Of a DNA stretch of 64,000 bases, positions 49,863-60,934 are shown in pieces (the stretch's first letter is position 1; each line of letters starts with the position of its first letter). The position numbers were made by a program, and so were the translations under genes. Source of the DNA: Hydra vulgaris (lineage: Eukaryota > Cnidaria > Hydrozoa > Anthoathecata > Hydridae); contig NC_088921.1 of NCBI RefSeq assembly GCF_038396675.1, positions 14,020,001-14,084,000 on the forward strand, read 5' to 3'. The notes below the pieces were generated by a model. The model was not told the DNA's origin and searched no databases. It saw only the letters and a program-made list of their open reading frames with translations.

Positions 49863-50850
49863 TATTTAAAGTTGCTGATTGCAATTACATTAAAAATAAT
49901 TTCCGTTATATAAATTGTAAATTTCATATAAACTATCATCAAGTAACTTTTGTAAAATTCCTTAATATGGTTAGCAGTAAATTGGCATTTAAATAAACAA
50001 GACCATAATAAAAGATAATAAAATGTTATAAAAATAATAGGGATAAATACTAATTTAATTTAACAAGATGCCGAGCCGCACGTTTTCTTTATTAAGGGAA
50101 TAATATAGGCACGTTTATCTAGGATTTCATTTCGGGGCGAAACGAGATATTTTCCGGATAAATACACATACTCATATGAGTATTAGGGTGGAATGAAAAT
50201 AACATTTTTCAGAAATACAACTATTCTCCCTGATTTCTATATTAGTTATAAGAAAACTAAGATAATGAGACCCAGATAAGCAAATTTGAACAAGAATTAC
50301 CTCGTTAGAATTTAGCCTTATGATATAACTAATTTAAAAAAAACTTGTTTTTTAAATATTATTGACATAATATTGTTTCTTATGTTTTTCATGTTAAAAA
50401 ATTGTTATAACTATGTCTGTTTCTATGTGCTTTGCTATGCTTACTAATACTATAATAGTAATATACTAATACTTCACAAATTATATTTCAGTAAATAGAA
50501 TGTTAAGATATAAAACAGGTAATCTATTATTCGGGTATTCAAACCACTCTCTGAGGTACAACTGCAAACGGGACTAGATGTAATTTATAGATGTATCTGT
50601 GAGAAATTGTTAGCATCCTATACTGCATATCATTTCTAAAATAATAGTAAAAGTAAATATATACTATAATTTTACATTAACTTCCTGAAAAAAACCAACA
50701 AAAAGATAGAATATAGCTTTAACAACAACAATGTCTTATCATTTACATTCTTGACAAAGAGAGTTGTTAACTTTTTTAAGCAAAGCAAAAAACTCCAATA
50801 GCCAAACTGAATAACCAGAAGTCTTAGATAATGCTGCTATTTCAAAGTTA
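49863..50850. other. Upstream region of PIN1, no gene seen
   Basis: PIN1 5' flank. AT-rich with one GC-richer island (50070-50170: GCCGAGCCGCACG, TTTCGGGGCGAAACGAG). I cannot point to a core promoter. Confidence 0.4.
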
Positions 50851-50852
50851 AT

Positions 50853-51603
50853 ATGGTACTAACTACGGAGGAAATTTTCCTGGAAGATAGATGGAGCAAA
50901 CTTAAAATTGGCAATTACACCAATAGACAAAGCAAAAACTGCAGAGTATTTGAAGCAAACAGAGCTCAGACCTTAACTATGAAGTGCGACAAGATTCTAC
51001 CATTTCTGCTTCACCTATGCCATCAGCTGTACTTGAGGATGTTGGCATTATTTCACATGATGACAAACAAAGCTATTGACTAAAAGAAGATAAAGCGTGA
51101 GCGTTTGAAAGACAAGGTTAACTTTCAAGTTAGTGAAGTTCAAGTAAAGGCATTGTACTTTGATGGTAGAAATGACCGGACTTGGAGGAACCTTGATGAC
51201 GTTTTTTGAGACAGAGCTCGAGAAGAAAGAAATATGAAAGTTAATTAAACAAGTGTGCGGCAATTCAAAGTTCCTACTCTCAATTTTATGGCATAGATTA
51301 TGTGGAGCTTGATTGGTTGGAGTAATTCACAACGGGCAGAGCCACCACTAACAATACAGCTCACTGATGAGCAATTGGAAGAAGCAAAAGAAGATTACAT
51401 TCAACTTAGCATTTTTTTGGAAAAGTTACCGTACCACATGGAAGCTGTAGAACGTTGTGTTAAGATAGTAACAGCTTTTGCCTTGGTTAGTACAAACATT
51501 AATGAGCTCATTGTTTCAATTGGTAGACGGGAACTCACTAATATTATGATATTGCTCATTGCACAAAATCATCATTCTCAATCTGCTGTTGTTAAAGCAT
51601 AGC
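50853..51603 (+). pseudogene. Decayed relative of the unclassified TIR-element protein
   Basis: Frames read KIKRERLKDKVNFQVSEVQV then KALYFDGRNDRTW (stop), then VRQFKVPTLNFMA, EPPLTIQLTDEQLEEAKEDY, FLEKLPYHMEAVERCVKIVT and IGRRELTNIMILLIAQNHHS. I recall the block pair 'xFDGRxDxT' and 'PxHxQAVERxVKxVTE' in the same uncharacterised family as the 41-43 kb protein, but as different segments, so the two copies cannot be aligned directly here. No inverted repeats found around it. Confidence 0.5.
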
Positions 51604-52560
51604 AGTTATTCAGAAGCTGTTACAGTCGATCTGGAGAAACTGCATTCAGAAGTTGTTGCAGTCAATTTTAAAAATTATTGGTTAACCTAGAGACTAAGAA
51701 CCTGGCATTATGCAACGTTAGAATAATCTTATTCTCTCAATTAATATCTTAAATTTTTGAAAAAATTGAATTATTGATCGTGTTATGTATTTCAGAATAA
51801 TGTTTTTCTACTGTATTGAAACCAAAGTTATAGGTAAAAAAGTTACGGAAAAACATATAAATTATAATAACAACAAATTATTTGCTTACTTTCAGTGCAT
51901 AAAATAAAAGATGGCTTCAAGAGCTGGATGAAGAAAACGTCGTAGTTAAGTAGATATTTTATATTTCAAAATTAAAGAGTAATAAAATATAAATAAAATC
52001 TTGATTTTTTTTATATCTATGTAAAGGAAATGTTTAAAAATAGTTTTAAAATAAATATATATATTTTTTTGTCTTATCTGACTTATAAACAGTTTTACAT
52101 ATTTGATATATTAAAGCTTAATAGAGTTTTAATATATCAAAAATATAAAACATTTTTTGTTTAACATATTTGTTTTAGAAGAATGATTTGTATAAGTATA
52201 AGTTCGAACAATTTAATCCAAGTCAAAATTTGTCAAAATTTGTCAAAGTTTGTCAACAGAAAAGTCAACAACAAAGTTTGTCAACCAAAGTCTAAGCCAA
52301 GCTTTGAACCTGCAGCAAAAGAAATGTTACAATTGGTAAAGATAGCTTTAATTAAATTGCGTTTACTATTTTTGATGATGTGAGTGAATTATGCAGTTTA
52401 GCTGACCACGAAAGCATTTAAAGTAAGTTAATTTTTGTTTTTTAATCTGAACTTAAGCATAAAATGTGCAATTCGATTCAAAACTTAACAGATTTTTTTA
52501 ATTGATTTGATATTTGCACTAAGTTCGCATAATTTGTTACGCACATACTCATTAACATAG
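51604..52560. other. Gene-free stretch
   Basis: AT-rich. A short GTCAAAATTTGTCAAAGTTT repeat at 52215-52290 is the only structure I see. Confidence 0.5.
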
Positions 52561-52564
52561 GAGG

Positions 52565-53985
52565 CACCGGGGCAAGTTGCCTATGTTTTTACTCCTTGAG
52601 CTATATTGCCCGTAGGGAACTTTTTTATGTAAATATTATTATGTAATCTTTAAGTATATGAGTTACAATAACATATTCAAGTTGCATTCTTTATAAAAAA
52701 AAATTGGATAGGCAACATTCTGGACCTTGAAACAAGTATTACCCCAAAGCGGGGTAAGTTCCTTATACTCATTTGATAGGTTGACTTAGTAGGGGAGAAC
52801 AGGGCTAGTTGAAGCAGGGGTAAGCTACAACAATGTGTTTTAAAGAATAATTTCATATTTCTCCTATAAATGTTTTACATTATATAACTATAATTATGAC
52901 TCGTTAGCTATAAAAAACAATAAAATATAATAATAAATTAGAAGTTTCAAAATGTACAATTTTTTTTTCTTTTTTAAAGTACTTTTGGGTTTTACCGTAA
53001 ACTTATGGACTCATAATAAAGTAATCGAAGGTTCAAAACATCTTTTTTAAATTCAAAAAGCTAAAAAAGATTTATTTAATGTGAATAATTATGTTGTCAT
53101 AGTAATAAGGTAAATAATTATATTTATCGATTTGAGTGATCATGATGCCCGAAGTAAGTTGCATTTAATTAGTTGCGTCAAAGTTGCATTAAGTTACTTG
53201 GGGTAAATTTGAATCATAAAATAACTATGGGTTTTATAGATTTTACGCACTTTTCTTGTTGTTTCTATATTAATGGACGTTTTTTAATGATTTAACGAAA
53301 TTAGTTTTAGAAAGCGAAAATCTGCTACATCAACGAGAAAAAACATTTTAAAAATTGTAGAATTGAAATTAGTTTTTTAGTTTCTATTTATATCTTTTAT
53401 TTATATCTTATTACTTGTTTTTTATGTTTATTTATATCTTTATTTATATCTTATTACTTTTATTTATATCTTATTACTTGTTTAATTTTTATTTGCTTTT
53501 TTGAAATTTTGTTTTTCATTTGTTTTACTTCCTTTTTCATTTTAATTTGTGTTTTAAAAGAAAATATCACTGTTTTTTATATCCTAAAAATAGAACTTAA
53601 AAATCCTAATAACATCTCTCATTTTTTAAGACTATTTATTGTTCGCTGACTAAGAGAATACTTTTTTTTTTCAAAAACACGAAGGAGTTAAAATGTTAAA
53701 CTAGTTTAAATAATAATCCTTATAATTCAATTTCTTCAGTCTTTGAAATTTTTCAATATAGTCGTCAGTTATATGTGAAGTCTCGCATAATAAAAGCATT
53801 GAAAACATTGAAGCATTGCAGCTCAATGAAAATACTTTCCTTTGTTGTAATTTAAAATTTTTTGGGAATAAGTAGAAATTATAGTCTGCAAGGCTTTTAA
53901 AGTATTGTGTTGCAACTCACCCCCGATCACTGTTGCAACTTGCTAAAGTGTGGGGGTAAGTTGCAACATTTTATTTTAATTTTTG
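52565..53985. repeat. Cluster of GGGGTAAGTTGCAAC-like motifs
   Basis: GGGGCAAGTTGCC (52572), GCGGGGTAAGTTCC (52748), GCAGGGGTAAGCTACAAC (52817), GAAGTAAGTTGCA (53151), TTGGGGTAAATTTG (53198), GCAACTTGCTAAAG (inverse, 53936) and GGGGGTAAGTTGCAAC (53952) stand out in AT-rich DNA. They look like subterminal binding repeats of a DNA transposon whose gene is missing. No frame is recognisable between them. A TTTATATCTTATTAC triplicate lies at 53388-53478. Confidence 0.45.
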
Positions 53986-54232
53986 TTTCACTATTGCAGA
54001 ATAACCAAGTTTTATATTAAATTTATCAATGTTTGATTATTACGTCACGAAGATTTAAAACCCTGAAAAAAGAACCAAAGTTATAAGAGATTTATTTAGT
54101 TTTTTAAAATTTTTTTGCAACTAGCTCCAGTCTTCCTGATATTTAAATTTAATGTTTAAAGTTTTATATAAGTGTAATCCAACAATTTTTTAAACCCAAA
54201 TTTCATTTTTTTTTGAGGAAACTTACCTGTAA

Positions 54233-54727
54233 TATTTTTTGTCAATATCATGACAATATCATGACAATATCATGTCAATATCATGACAATATCATGACAA
54301 TATCATGACAATATCATGTCAATATCATGACAATATCATGACAATATCATGACAATATCATGACAATATCATGTCAATATCATGACAATATCATGTCAAT
54401 ATCATGTCAATATCATGACAATATCATGACAATATCATGACAATATCATGACAATATCATGACAATATCATGACAATATAATGTCAATATCATGACAATA
54501 TCATGACAATATAATGTCAATATCATGTCAATATCATGACAATATCATGACAATATCATGACAATATCATGACAATATCATGACAATATCATGACAATAT
54601 CATGACAATATCATAACAATATCATGTCAATATCATGACAATATCATGACAATATCATGACAATATCATGACAATATCATGACAATATCATGACAATATC
54701 ATAACAATATCATGTCAATATCATGAC
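54233..54727. repeat. 11-bp minisatellite, about 45 copies
   Basis: Unit CAATATCATGA with variants ending GT instead of GA, or ATAATG in place of ATCATG. The length of each unit stays at 11 bp throughout. Ends at TATCATGACTATTTG. Confidence 0.95.
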
Positions 54728-55850
54728 TATTTGTTTTCTTTATTTGTATTCATGACACTTTTTTTTCTTCACATCATAATTTTTTTATTCACATCATAAT
54801 TTTTAAATCAAAAGTGTAATTATAGTAATGCAAAGTGAAAAAAAAAATGGTTTCAAGCTATCGTTAACTTCGTTATATAAGCGTTAACTTCGTTGTATAA
54901 GCGTTAACTTCGTTATATAATATAAATTTACTTTAACAATATAAATAAAGTTAAAACATATTTCTAGCTTTTACTTCTCTCAACTACGTAAAATATTCAC
55001 AAAAGACAAAGAATAAAATATTTTTTAGATTAGCAATATTATTGTGTGTTATTTTTTGTAGAGTATTTTAAACAAACAAAGATTTTTATGTGTAAAGATT
55101 GCATATTAAATTTTAAAAAAGACAGGAAGATTTTTATATTTATAAAGATTGCATTTAAACTTTTTTTTATAAAAGGTACATGATATAGATGCACAAACAG
55201 TGTTAGATTAAAATAATTTATCTAAAAATGACTTTATAAAACTTTGAACTGAACATTCAGTAAAACAATAGTAAAATAATTTATTAACTATAAACACTTG
55301 GTATACTTATAACACACAAAAATCATCTGCTTGGTAGAATTGGTTGAAAAATACGCACAAATCGTCAACTTGCAGTATTGCTTAAAAAATACAAAACCAT
55401 TATAAAGTATAGTAATAGTTTTTAATTTATTAATTCACAACGTGAAAAGTGCTCTCCCAAGAAATAATGTTCTATAGAACTTTTATAAACTTTTGAAACA
55501 TATGGCCTATAAAATATATATAGAATTTCTCTAGAATTTCTCTAGAATTTTCATAGGATTTCTATAGAATGTCTATTAATTTCTATAGAAATTGCTATAA
55601 AACATTTTTTTAACCGTAAAAAAAGTAGATAAAATTTTTTTTGCTAAACATTCTCATTTGACATAAGAATAATCATACAAAAGTTTGTAGTTTGCACAAT
55701 GCCTACAAGTGTCAAAACTCAAACATCTAAAAATCCAGTGTACACCTCTGTGTTAATACAATTTATCTACCCCTATATAAGTTTATTAAAACTTGAGACC
55801 AATTTTTTAATAGAAACCACTGCTTAATTACATCTGGAGACAAAGTCCCA
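54728..55850. other. Gene-free AT-rich stretch
   Basis: No gene seen. A 20-bp triplicate CGTTAACTTCGTTATATAAG (54864-54918) and TTTCTCTAGAATTTC-type repeats (55520-55600) are present. Confidence 0.5.
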
Positions 55851-55859
55851 CTGCCTTTA

Positions 55860-56130
55860 ATACAAAACCCCATTTCTCAGATTTGAGGAAAAGTTTCCAC
55901 CAACTTTATAAATAAGATCACCCCCGTATCCTCTTTAGATCTGAACAACAATTCCCACCAATAAAACTAAAAAACACATTTTCTGCCACAAGCGCCTTTA
56001 CGAGCATGCTGTAGAGGTCACTGTGCTTTGAGAAATATTGAGTATCTCAGCTGTCTTATATTGCGACATGCTTGTATTTTTTAATAATCCACAAATTTCA
56101 TCTGGTTTTCATGGAGAAATATCACATGCC
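55860..56130 (-). pseudogene. Tc1-like transposase N-terminal fragment
   Basis: Minus-strand frame KPDEICGLLKNTSMSQYKTA, EILNISQSTVTSTACS resembles the first helix-turn-helix of Tc1-type transposases (two stops nearby). Downstream sequence is too decayed to align. Confidence 0.5.
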
Positions 56131-56689
56131 CTCCCCGTTGCTAAAATATGGAGATAATATTCAATAAGATTGTTTACTTTTCCATAAAAAAATAATTTTA
56201 TATATTTTTGTTTCGAAAATGTGAGTATTAAGATATACACATCTTTGTATATATCTTTAATCTACCTCTGTATATGCTACTGTGAATAGTTTAATTCTGT
56301 TTATTAATATACACATTCTATACCAGCACAGACTAATTTTTATTGACTAAAACTGTAGTTCTTATTAAATAAATGTTTTTAAATAAACTTTTTTGTTATA
56401 GGTAAATACTAAATATTTGTTTGAATTTTAAACATTTTTTTTACATTATATGTAAATGCTTAAAATTTATTTCATATCATTTTCATCAAAAGTAATCTCT
56501 TTCAAGTATTAAAATAAACAATCAAATTCAAAACTGAATTAATTTGGTAAAAGATTACTGTAGAGCAGTCAAAGATCATCTGTACAATTTTATCTAAGAT
56601 CATCTGTATTTTTTTAATTAAATCTATTCAATTATGTGAGAACTGAAAAGATGTAACTACATCTGTAGTAATTATATACTTTTTACTCA

Positions 56690-56870
56690 GATGGTATTAG
56701 ACATCAATGAAATTTCAGATGTTGTTGGACAGATGTTTTTATACCTCAGTATATTTACAGATGTTATTGGACAGATGTAGTTATACATCATTATATTTAC
56801 AGATGTTGTTGGGCAGAGTTTATTAGACGTCTAATATAAATAGTCTAATATATCTAATACGTCTAATATG
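56690..56870. repeat. Imperfect tandem repeat CAGATGTTNTTGGACAGATG
   Basis: Three to four units with TATATTTACAGATGTT-type joints, followed by TCTAATA repeats (56820-56875). Confidence 0.65.
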
Positions 56871-57161
56871 TCTAGACATAAAAAAAACTCATGTTGTTAC
56901 TCTGACCCAATAATTTACTAAATTAATAATATAAAAACCATAATATTATATTTGTAATAACCTTTAAAATAAATTAAATAAAGTTATTTAGTTCAATCAT
57001 ACATTATATAAGATGAAGAATACGCAGCAATCTCAGATAATTAATAAGTTATATGCAATGATTATATTAAGAATAGTTTTCATCATTCAACAAAGTTTAT
57101 TTTTTACATAATAGTTATTTCTAATATATCATTATGATATATCATTATCATATATGAGATA

Positions 57162-57345
57162 AGATCCCTGTTTTGGTTGGACAAAAAACTAGTTTCAAAC
57201 AGTCCTCAATCTAAAATATATATTACCAATATATCATATGCGCTTTACTAATATTTCATACACAACTCCTAAAATCCGGCTAAAGAGAAACATTTTTTCG
57301 GACCTAGAGCAAGTTAAATTTTTCGTCCAATCTAAACAGGGATAT
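57162..57345. mobile_element. MITE with ATCCCTGTTT ends
   Basis: AGATCCCTGTTTTGGTTGGA CAAAAA at the left is mirrored as TTTTTCGTCCAATCTAAACA GGGAT at the right. About 185 bp, no frame. Confidence 0.65.
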
Positions 57346-57599
57346 GATCTCAGGAAATAGCCGCTTGTATTATTAGGACTAATTACCTGAGCACATTAAT
57401 GACATAAGTATCTCAATCATGACACATAAGCAACAATTTTTTTCTTCCGGTGTTTTGATGTTTTTAGAAATTTTAGTTTTTTTTAAATATTTTTGTTTGT
57501 TAAAGTGTGTAATATCATTACTTATATTTGTATATAATTTCTATAAAACTTGAAAAGTATTTTGTATTTTAAAATAATCGAAAAAAATGAAAAAAAGTT

Positions 57600-57676
57600 G
57601 CCAGTGGAAGGACTCCAACCACGGCTTCCTTCATCAGAAGCTCGGCGCGCTATCCACTTGGCCACGCTGGTGCATC
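57600..57676 (-). other. tRNA-like sequence (pseudo-tRNA or SINE head)
   Basis: Minus strand: GCGTGGCCAAGTGGATAGCG is A-box-like, GCTTC and GAAGC form an anticodon-like stem, GGTTGGAGTCC is a B box with one change, and CACTGGC faces CCAGCG as an acceptor-like stem. The anticodon loop has eight bases and the T stem is mismatched, so a working tRNA is unlikely. Confidence 0.5.
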
Positions 57677-57979
57677 GTTAAACGAAAATTTTTAAAACTA
57701 TATAATAAATTTTTTAACGGAAACATTTTATAGATCAAAATTAAGGAGAACTTGACGCAATGCAATTTTCAAGTGAAAATCAAACTGTAAAACTTGATAA
57801 ATGTTTTAGTATGTTTTAACATTACTTAAATTGAAGTTTGCGTTCTTTATATTTACTTTATATTTGCATAAACCTTTGTTCATGTTTTCTTATAAAACAA
57901 AGTGCTGCGACTCTTTCTCCCCACTACCTTGGTTGCAATGGCTGCCAAGGGTTCTATATCAAACACGCTCGAATGAGCA

Positions 57980-58090
<111 letters not shown>

Positions 58091-58136
58091 GAACTAAAAG
58101 GGTTAAGTTCGACAATAATGTATAAGATTAAATGGA

Positions 58137-58319
58137 CCGGGGCTATTCTAGACCGTTTTTGACAAGACCTTTTTTTTTAACGTTTTTTACGGCAAGTATT
58201 GTTTTTTTTTTGTTGTTAAAAAACGTTAGAATTCGACAATATTTCCGCTAATTTTTTCCGGGATGGGGGGGGGGGGATTGGGTTACAGCCACCCAAATTT
58301 TTTTCCTAGAATAGCCCCT
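58137..58319. mobile_element. MITE with GGGGCTATTCTAG ends and a G13 tract
   Basis: GGGGCTATTCTAG at the left and CTAGAATAGCCCC at the right are perfect inverted repeats. The flanks share ATGGA. A run of 13 G at 58264-58276 lies inside. Confidence 0.7.
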
Positions 58320-58537
58320 GATGGAAACCAATCAATTATATTAGCAACAATTCATATTAAAAGTATGAGCCTCTGTAACCAAAAATATGAAAAACATATA
58401 TTATTAAACAGTATTAATGTAACAGTTGTTTGAGCGCTCTTATTGCTTATAGAAAAATATCTTAAACATTCAACACAATTTGCAAAAAAACGATAAAACA
58501 TAACGCCTTTCATAGACGAAAGAAAATATAAATAATA

Positions 58538-59090
58538 TTAGGGTACATAACGCTAAGAAATAATTTTTACTGACTTAACGGTAAACATAACGCTAAATTT
58601 TTTACCAACCATTATGTAACCTTTATTGTTAGCGTTATATTTTTTACAGTGTATCAAATGCTTTCAACAAATCAATAAAAACTAGGGATGTACTGGAATT
58701 CCGTTGCCTAGAATTCCTGCCGGAGTTTGTGACTTTTAGGTCAATCCAGTTCCAGCCAGAATTACAATATTTCAGGTCAACCCAGCTGGCACAGCGACGT
58801 GACAAAAACGTGCATTTCACGTTACTTTTAACACGTGACATTTAGGTGACTTGTTGGTCCTCATGAAATAACCAAAAAAAGTTATTTATGAACGTGTTTT
58901 TCACGTTACTTTTAGGGTACATAACACTAAGAAATAATTTTTACTGACTTAACGGTAAACATAACGCTAAATTTTTTACCAACCATTATGTAACCTTTAT
59001 TGTTAGCGTTATATTTTGTTGGTCCTCATGAAATAACCAAAATAAGTTATTTATGAACGTGTTTTTCACGTTACTTTTGGCACGTGATAC
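58538..59090. repeat. Duplicated 108-bp block and a second interleaved duplicate
   Basis: TTAGGGTACATAACGCTAAG... to ...TTGTTAGCGTTATATTTT occurs at 58538-58648 and 58912-59020 with one or two changes. GTTGGTCCTCATGAAATAAC... to ...TTTTTCACGTTACTTTT occurs at 58852-58911 and 59028-59088. ACGTTACTTTTAACACGTGA words surround both. TACTAGGGATGTACTGGAAT at 58680 looks like another hAT end. Confidence 0.75.
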
Positions 59091-59729
59091 TTAGGTGACT
59101 TTTTTTCCCACGAATTTTAAAGGGGCCAAAAATATTTCTTTATTGCAATAATTATGCTTTAAAGTTGTGAGCTTTTAAAGAAGAAAAATTCAATTTCGAG
59201 GAAATATTTCATACGCATTAAATTACATGGTTTCATTAGTCAGTAAATTAGATTTTGACATAAACTTTTTATATTTGTAATAAACAACCTTATATCGAAT
59301 AAGTAAAAGGTTCAAAGTCATTGGTCTGCTTCCAACTTACAAAGAGCACGCTTCAAATTTTATTTCATGAATCAGTCGATATTTACCAAATTTAGCTATA
59401 AAGAAACGAACAAAATCTTAAATAATAATTAATATAAATTAATAATAATTATGAATATTAAATAACTATCTTAATACACAAAATTTTTAAACAAAATTTA
59501 CTTGATGAGTTGCCAACTACTTTAGCAAGTAGATTTTCTAGTGTTGCTATTTTTTTGCTTTGATCTAAAGCATCACTAAATTGTTTTAATAAAATAATCC
59601 TTTTTTTAATTTCGCTTACATTAAAATGTCACAGTACAATTATATGCCGTATATGTGGTGTCACGATTAAAAAATTTCAAATATCAGCATAATTAAAATA
59701 AGAAAAATACTCACATATATAAATATAAG

Positions 59730-60257
59730 CATTTATACACTTACACACGTATAAGGCGCAAATATATAAATTGCTAACAATTAAACATAAACAGGATCTG
59801 AAAGAAGATCACAAGTTCTTGTCGTCAGAACCTTATAAAATACAAGCAAGCAAAATAAAGACAATTATAACACACTAACAGGGCCGTAAAAGGAAGTTGG
59901 TTGATCGAAATTCCGCAGAACAAAATTATTTCATAGGTGGGGTCCACGAGAAGCAAGGCAAATTTGATTAAATTTTGTGTGACAAAACGGCTCATTTAAA
60001 AAAGTTATGTTTCTCATATCGTATTTGTTGTTAGGTTTGAGTTTAAAGATATTGTTAAAACCGGTAGGAGATAAATTATTTCTCCACAAATATACAAAAC
60101 ATAAAATTTTAAAAACATTGAGTTCAAATAAATTAAATAATCTCATTTCAGCAAAAATAGGTTTTGCATCTGTAAAATGATCAGCATAGTTAATTATGCG
60201 GGTCGCATGTTTTTGACGACGATAAAAAAGTTTTATCTTTTTACAGTACTCCCCCAA
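59730..60257 (-). mobile_element. CR1/L2-like LINE 3' fragment
   Basis: RT C-terminal residues QKHATRIINYADHFTDAKPI, FAEMRLFNLFELNVFKILCF and NNKYDMRNITFLNEPF, then a 3' untranslated region with TTCTGACGACAAGAACTTGT. A different family from LINE A. Confidence 0.8.
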
Positions 60258-60314
60258 GCAGTGTTAGTATAATTTATGTAATTGTGGATAAAAGATTTTG
60301 AGATTTCATGCACA

Positions 60315-60480
60315 AACTGGGGCTCTTGGTTAAGTAAAGGCTAGAGATGGTGTCTCGATAAAAATACTTATCTTGGGCAGATGTTAAATGCACCCAGCTA
60401 CTGTCTTGTAGAAGGCCTCCTAGGCAAAGACTTAAGGGGTAAACAGATTCTATCTGTTGACCAGCCTCGAACCCCTTCTT
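60315..60480. repeat. Second copy of the 7560-7790 dispersed repeat
   Basis: GGCTCTTGGTTAAGTAAAGG, GAGATGGTGTCTC and CAGCTACTGTCTTGTAGAAG match the copy in the HACE1 intron. It may be part of the 5' untranslated region of the LINE that follows. Confidence 0.6.
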
Positions 60481-60934
60481 CATCTATTAGGCTGGCGCAG
60501 ATTTATTTTAATACATTGTTTCCAGTTTAGGATGTTGAATGCTGGATCTTCTTGACTCAATGCATGGGTTTTGCTTGTGTCTCTGTTTTTATGACTAGGC
60601 AACTCATTATATTATCTCCTAATGAGGGTACAGCTCTAAAACTCAGTTTTATGGTTCTGAGGCCGGCTGGTAGTCAGGTTTTCCGAACTCTGTGGTAGCT
60701 CTCAGAGAGGCTGATTCCATCAACAGCTGAAAAATATCAAAGTATTAACAGTGCCATGTTGCGCATGGATGGCGTCCCTGTTTGTACTTTTGGTGTGCAT
60801 TGCGGAGGCCACATTTGGAACCCTTTGTTACGGCTAAGGGTTTATTAATAGTAATGAGGCAATTGCTTGGGCAATTAAACGGTGTTCTGAGTATTATCTT
60901 TGCTTTGAGTCAAGTTCTTCAATCCAATTTAAAA
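60481..60934 (+). other. Probable 5' untranslated region of LINE copy 5
   Basis: GC-richer than its surroundings and without a conserved frame, leading into the endonuclease ORF. The true 5' end is not resolvable without other copies. Confidence 0.5.

Noticed and set aside
54233..54727. Possible CRISPR array
   Set aside because: Units are contiguous 11-mers without spacers, in a eukaryotic genome.
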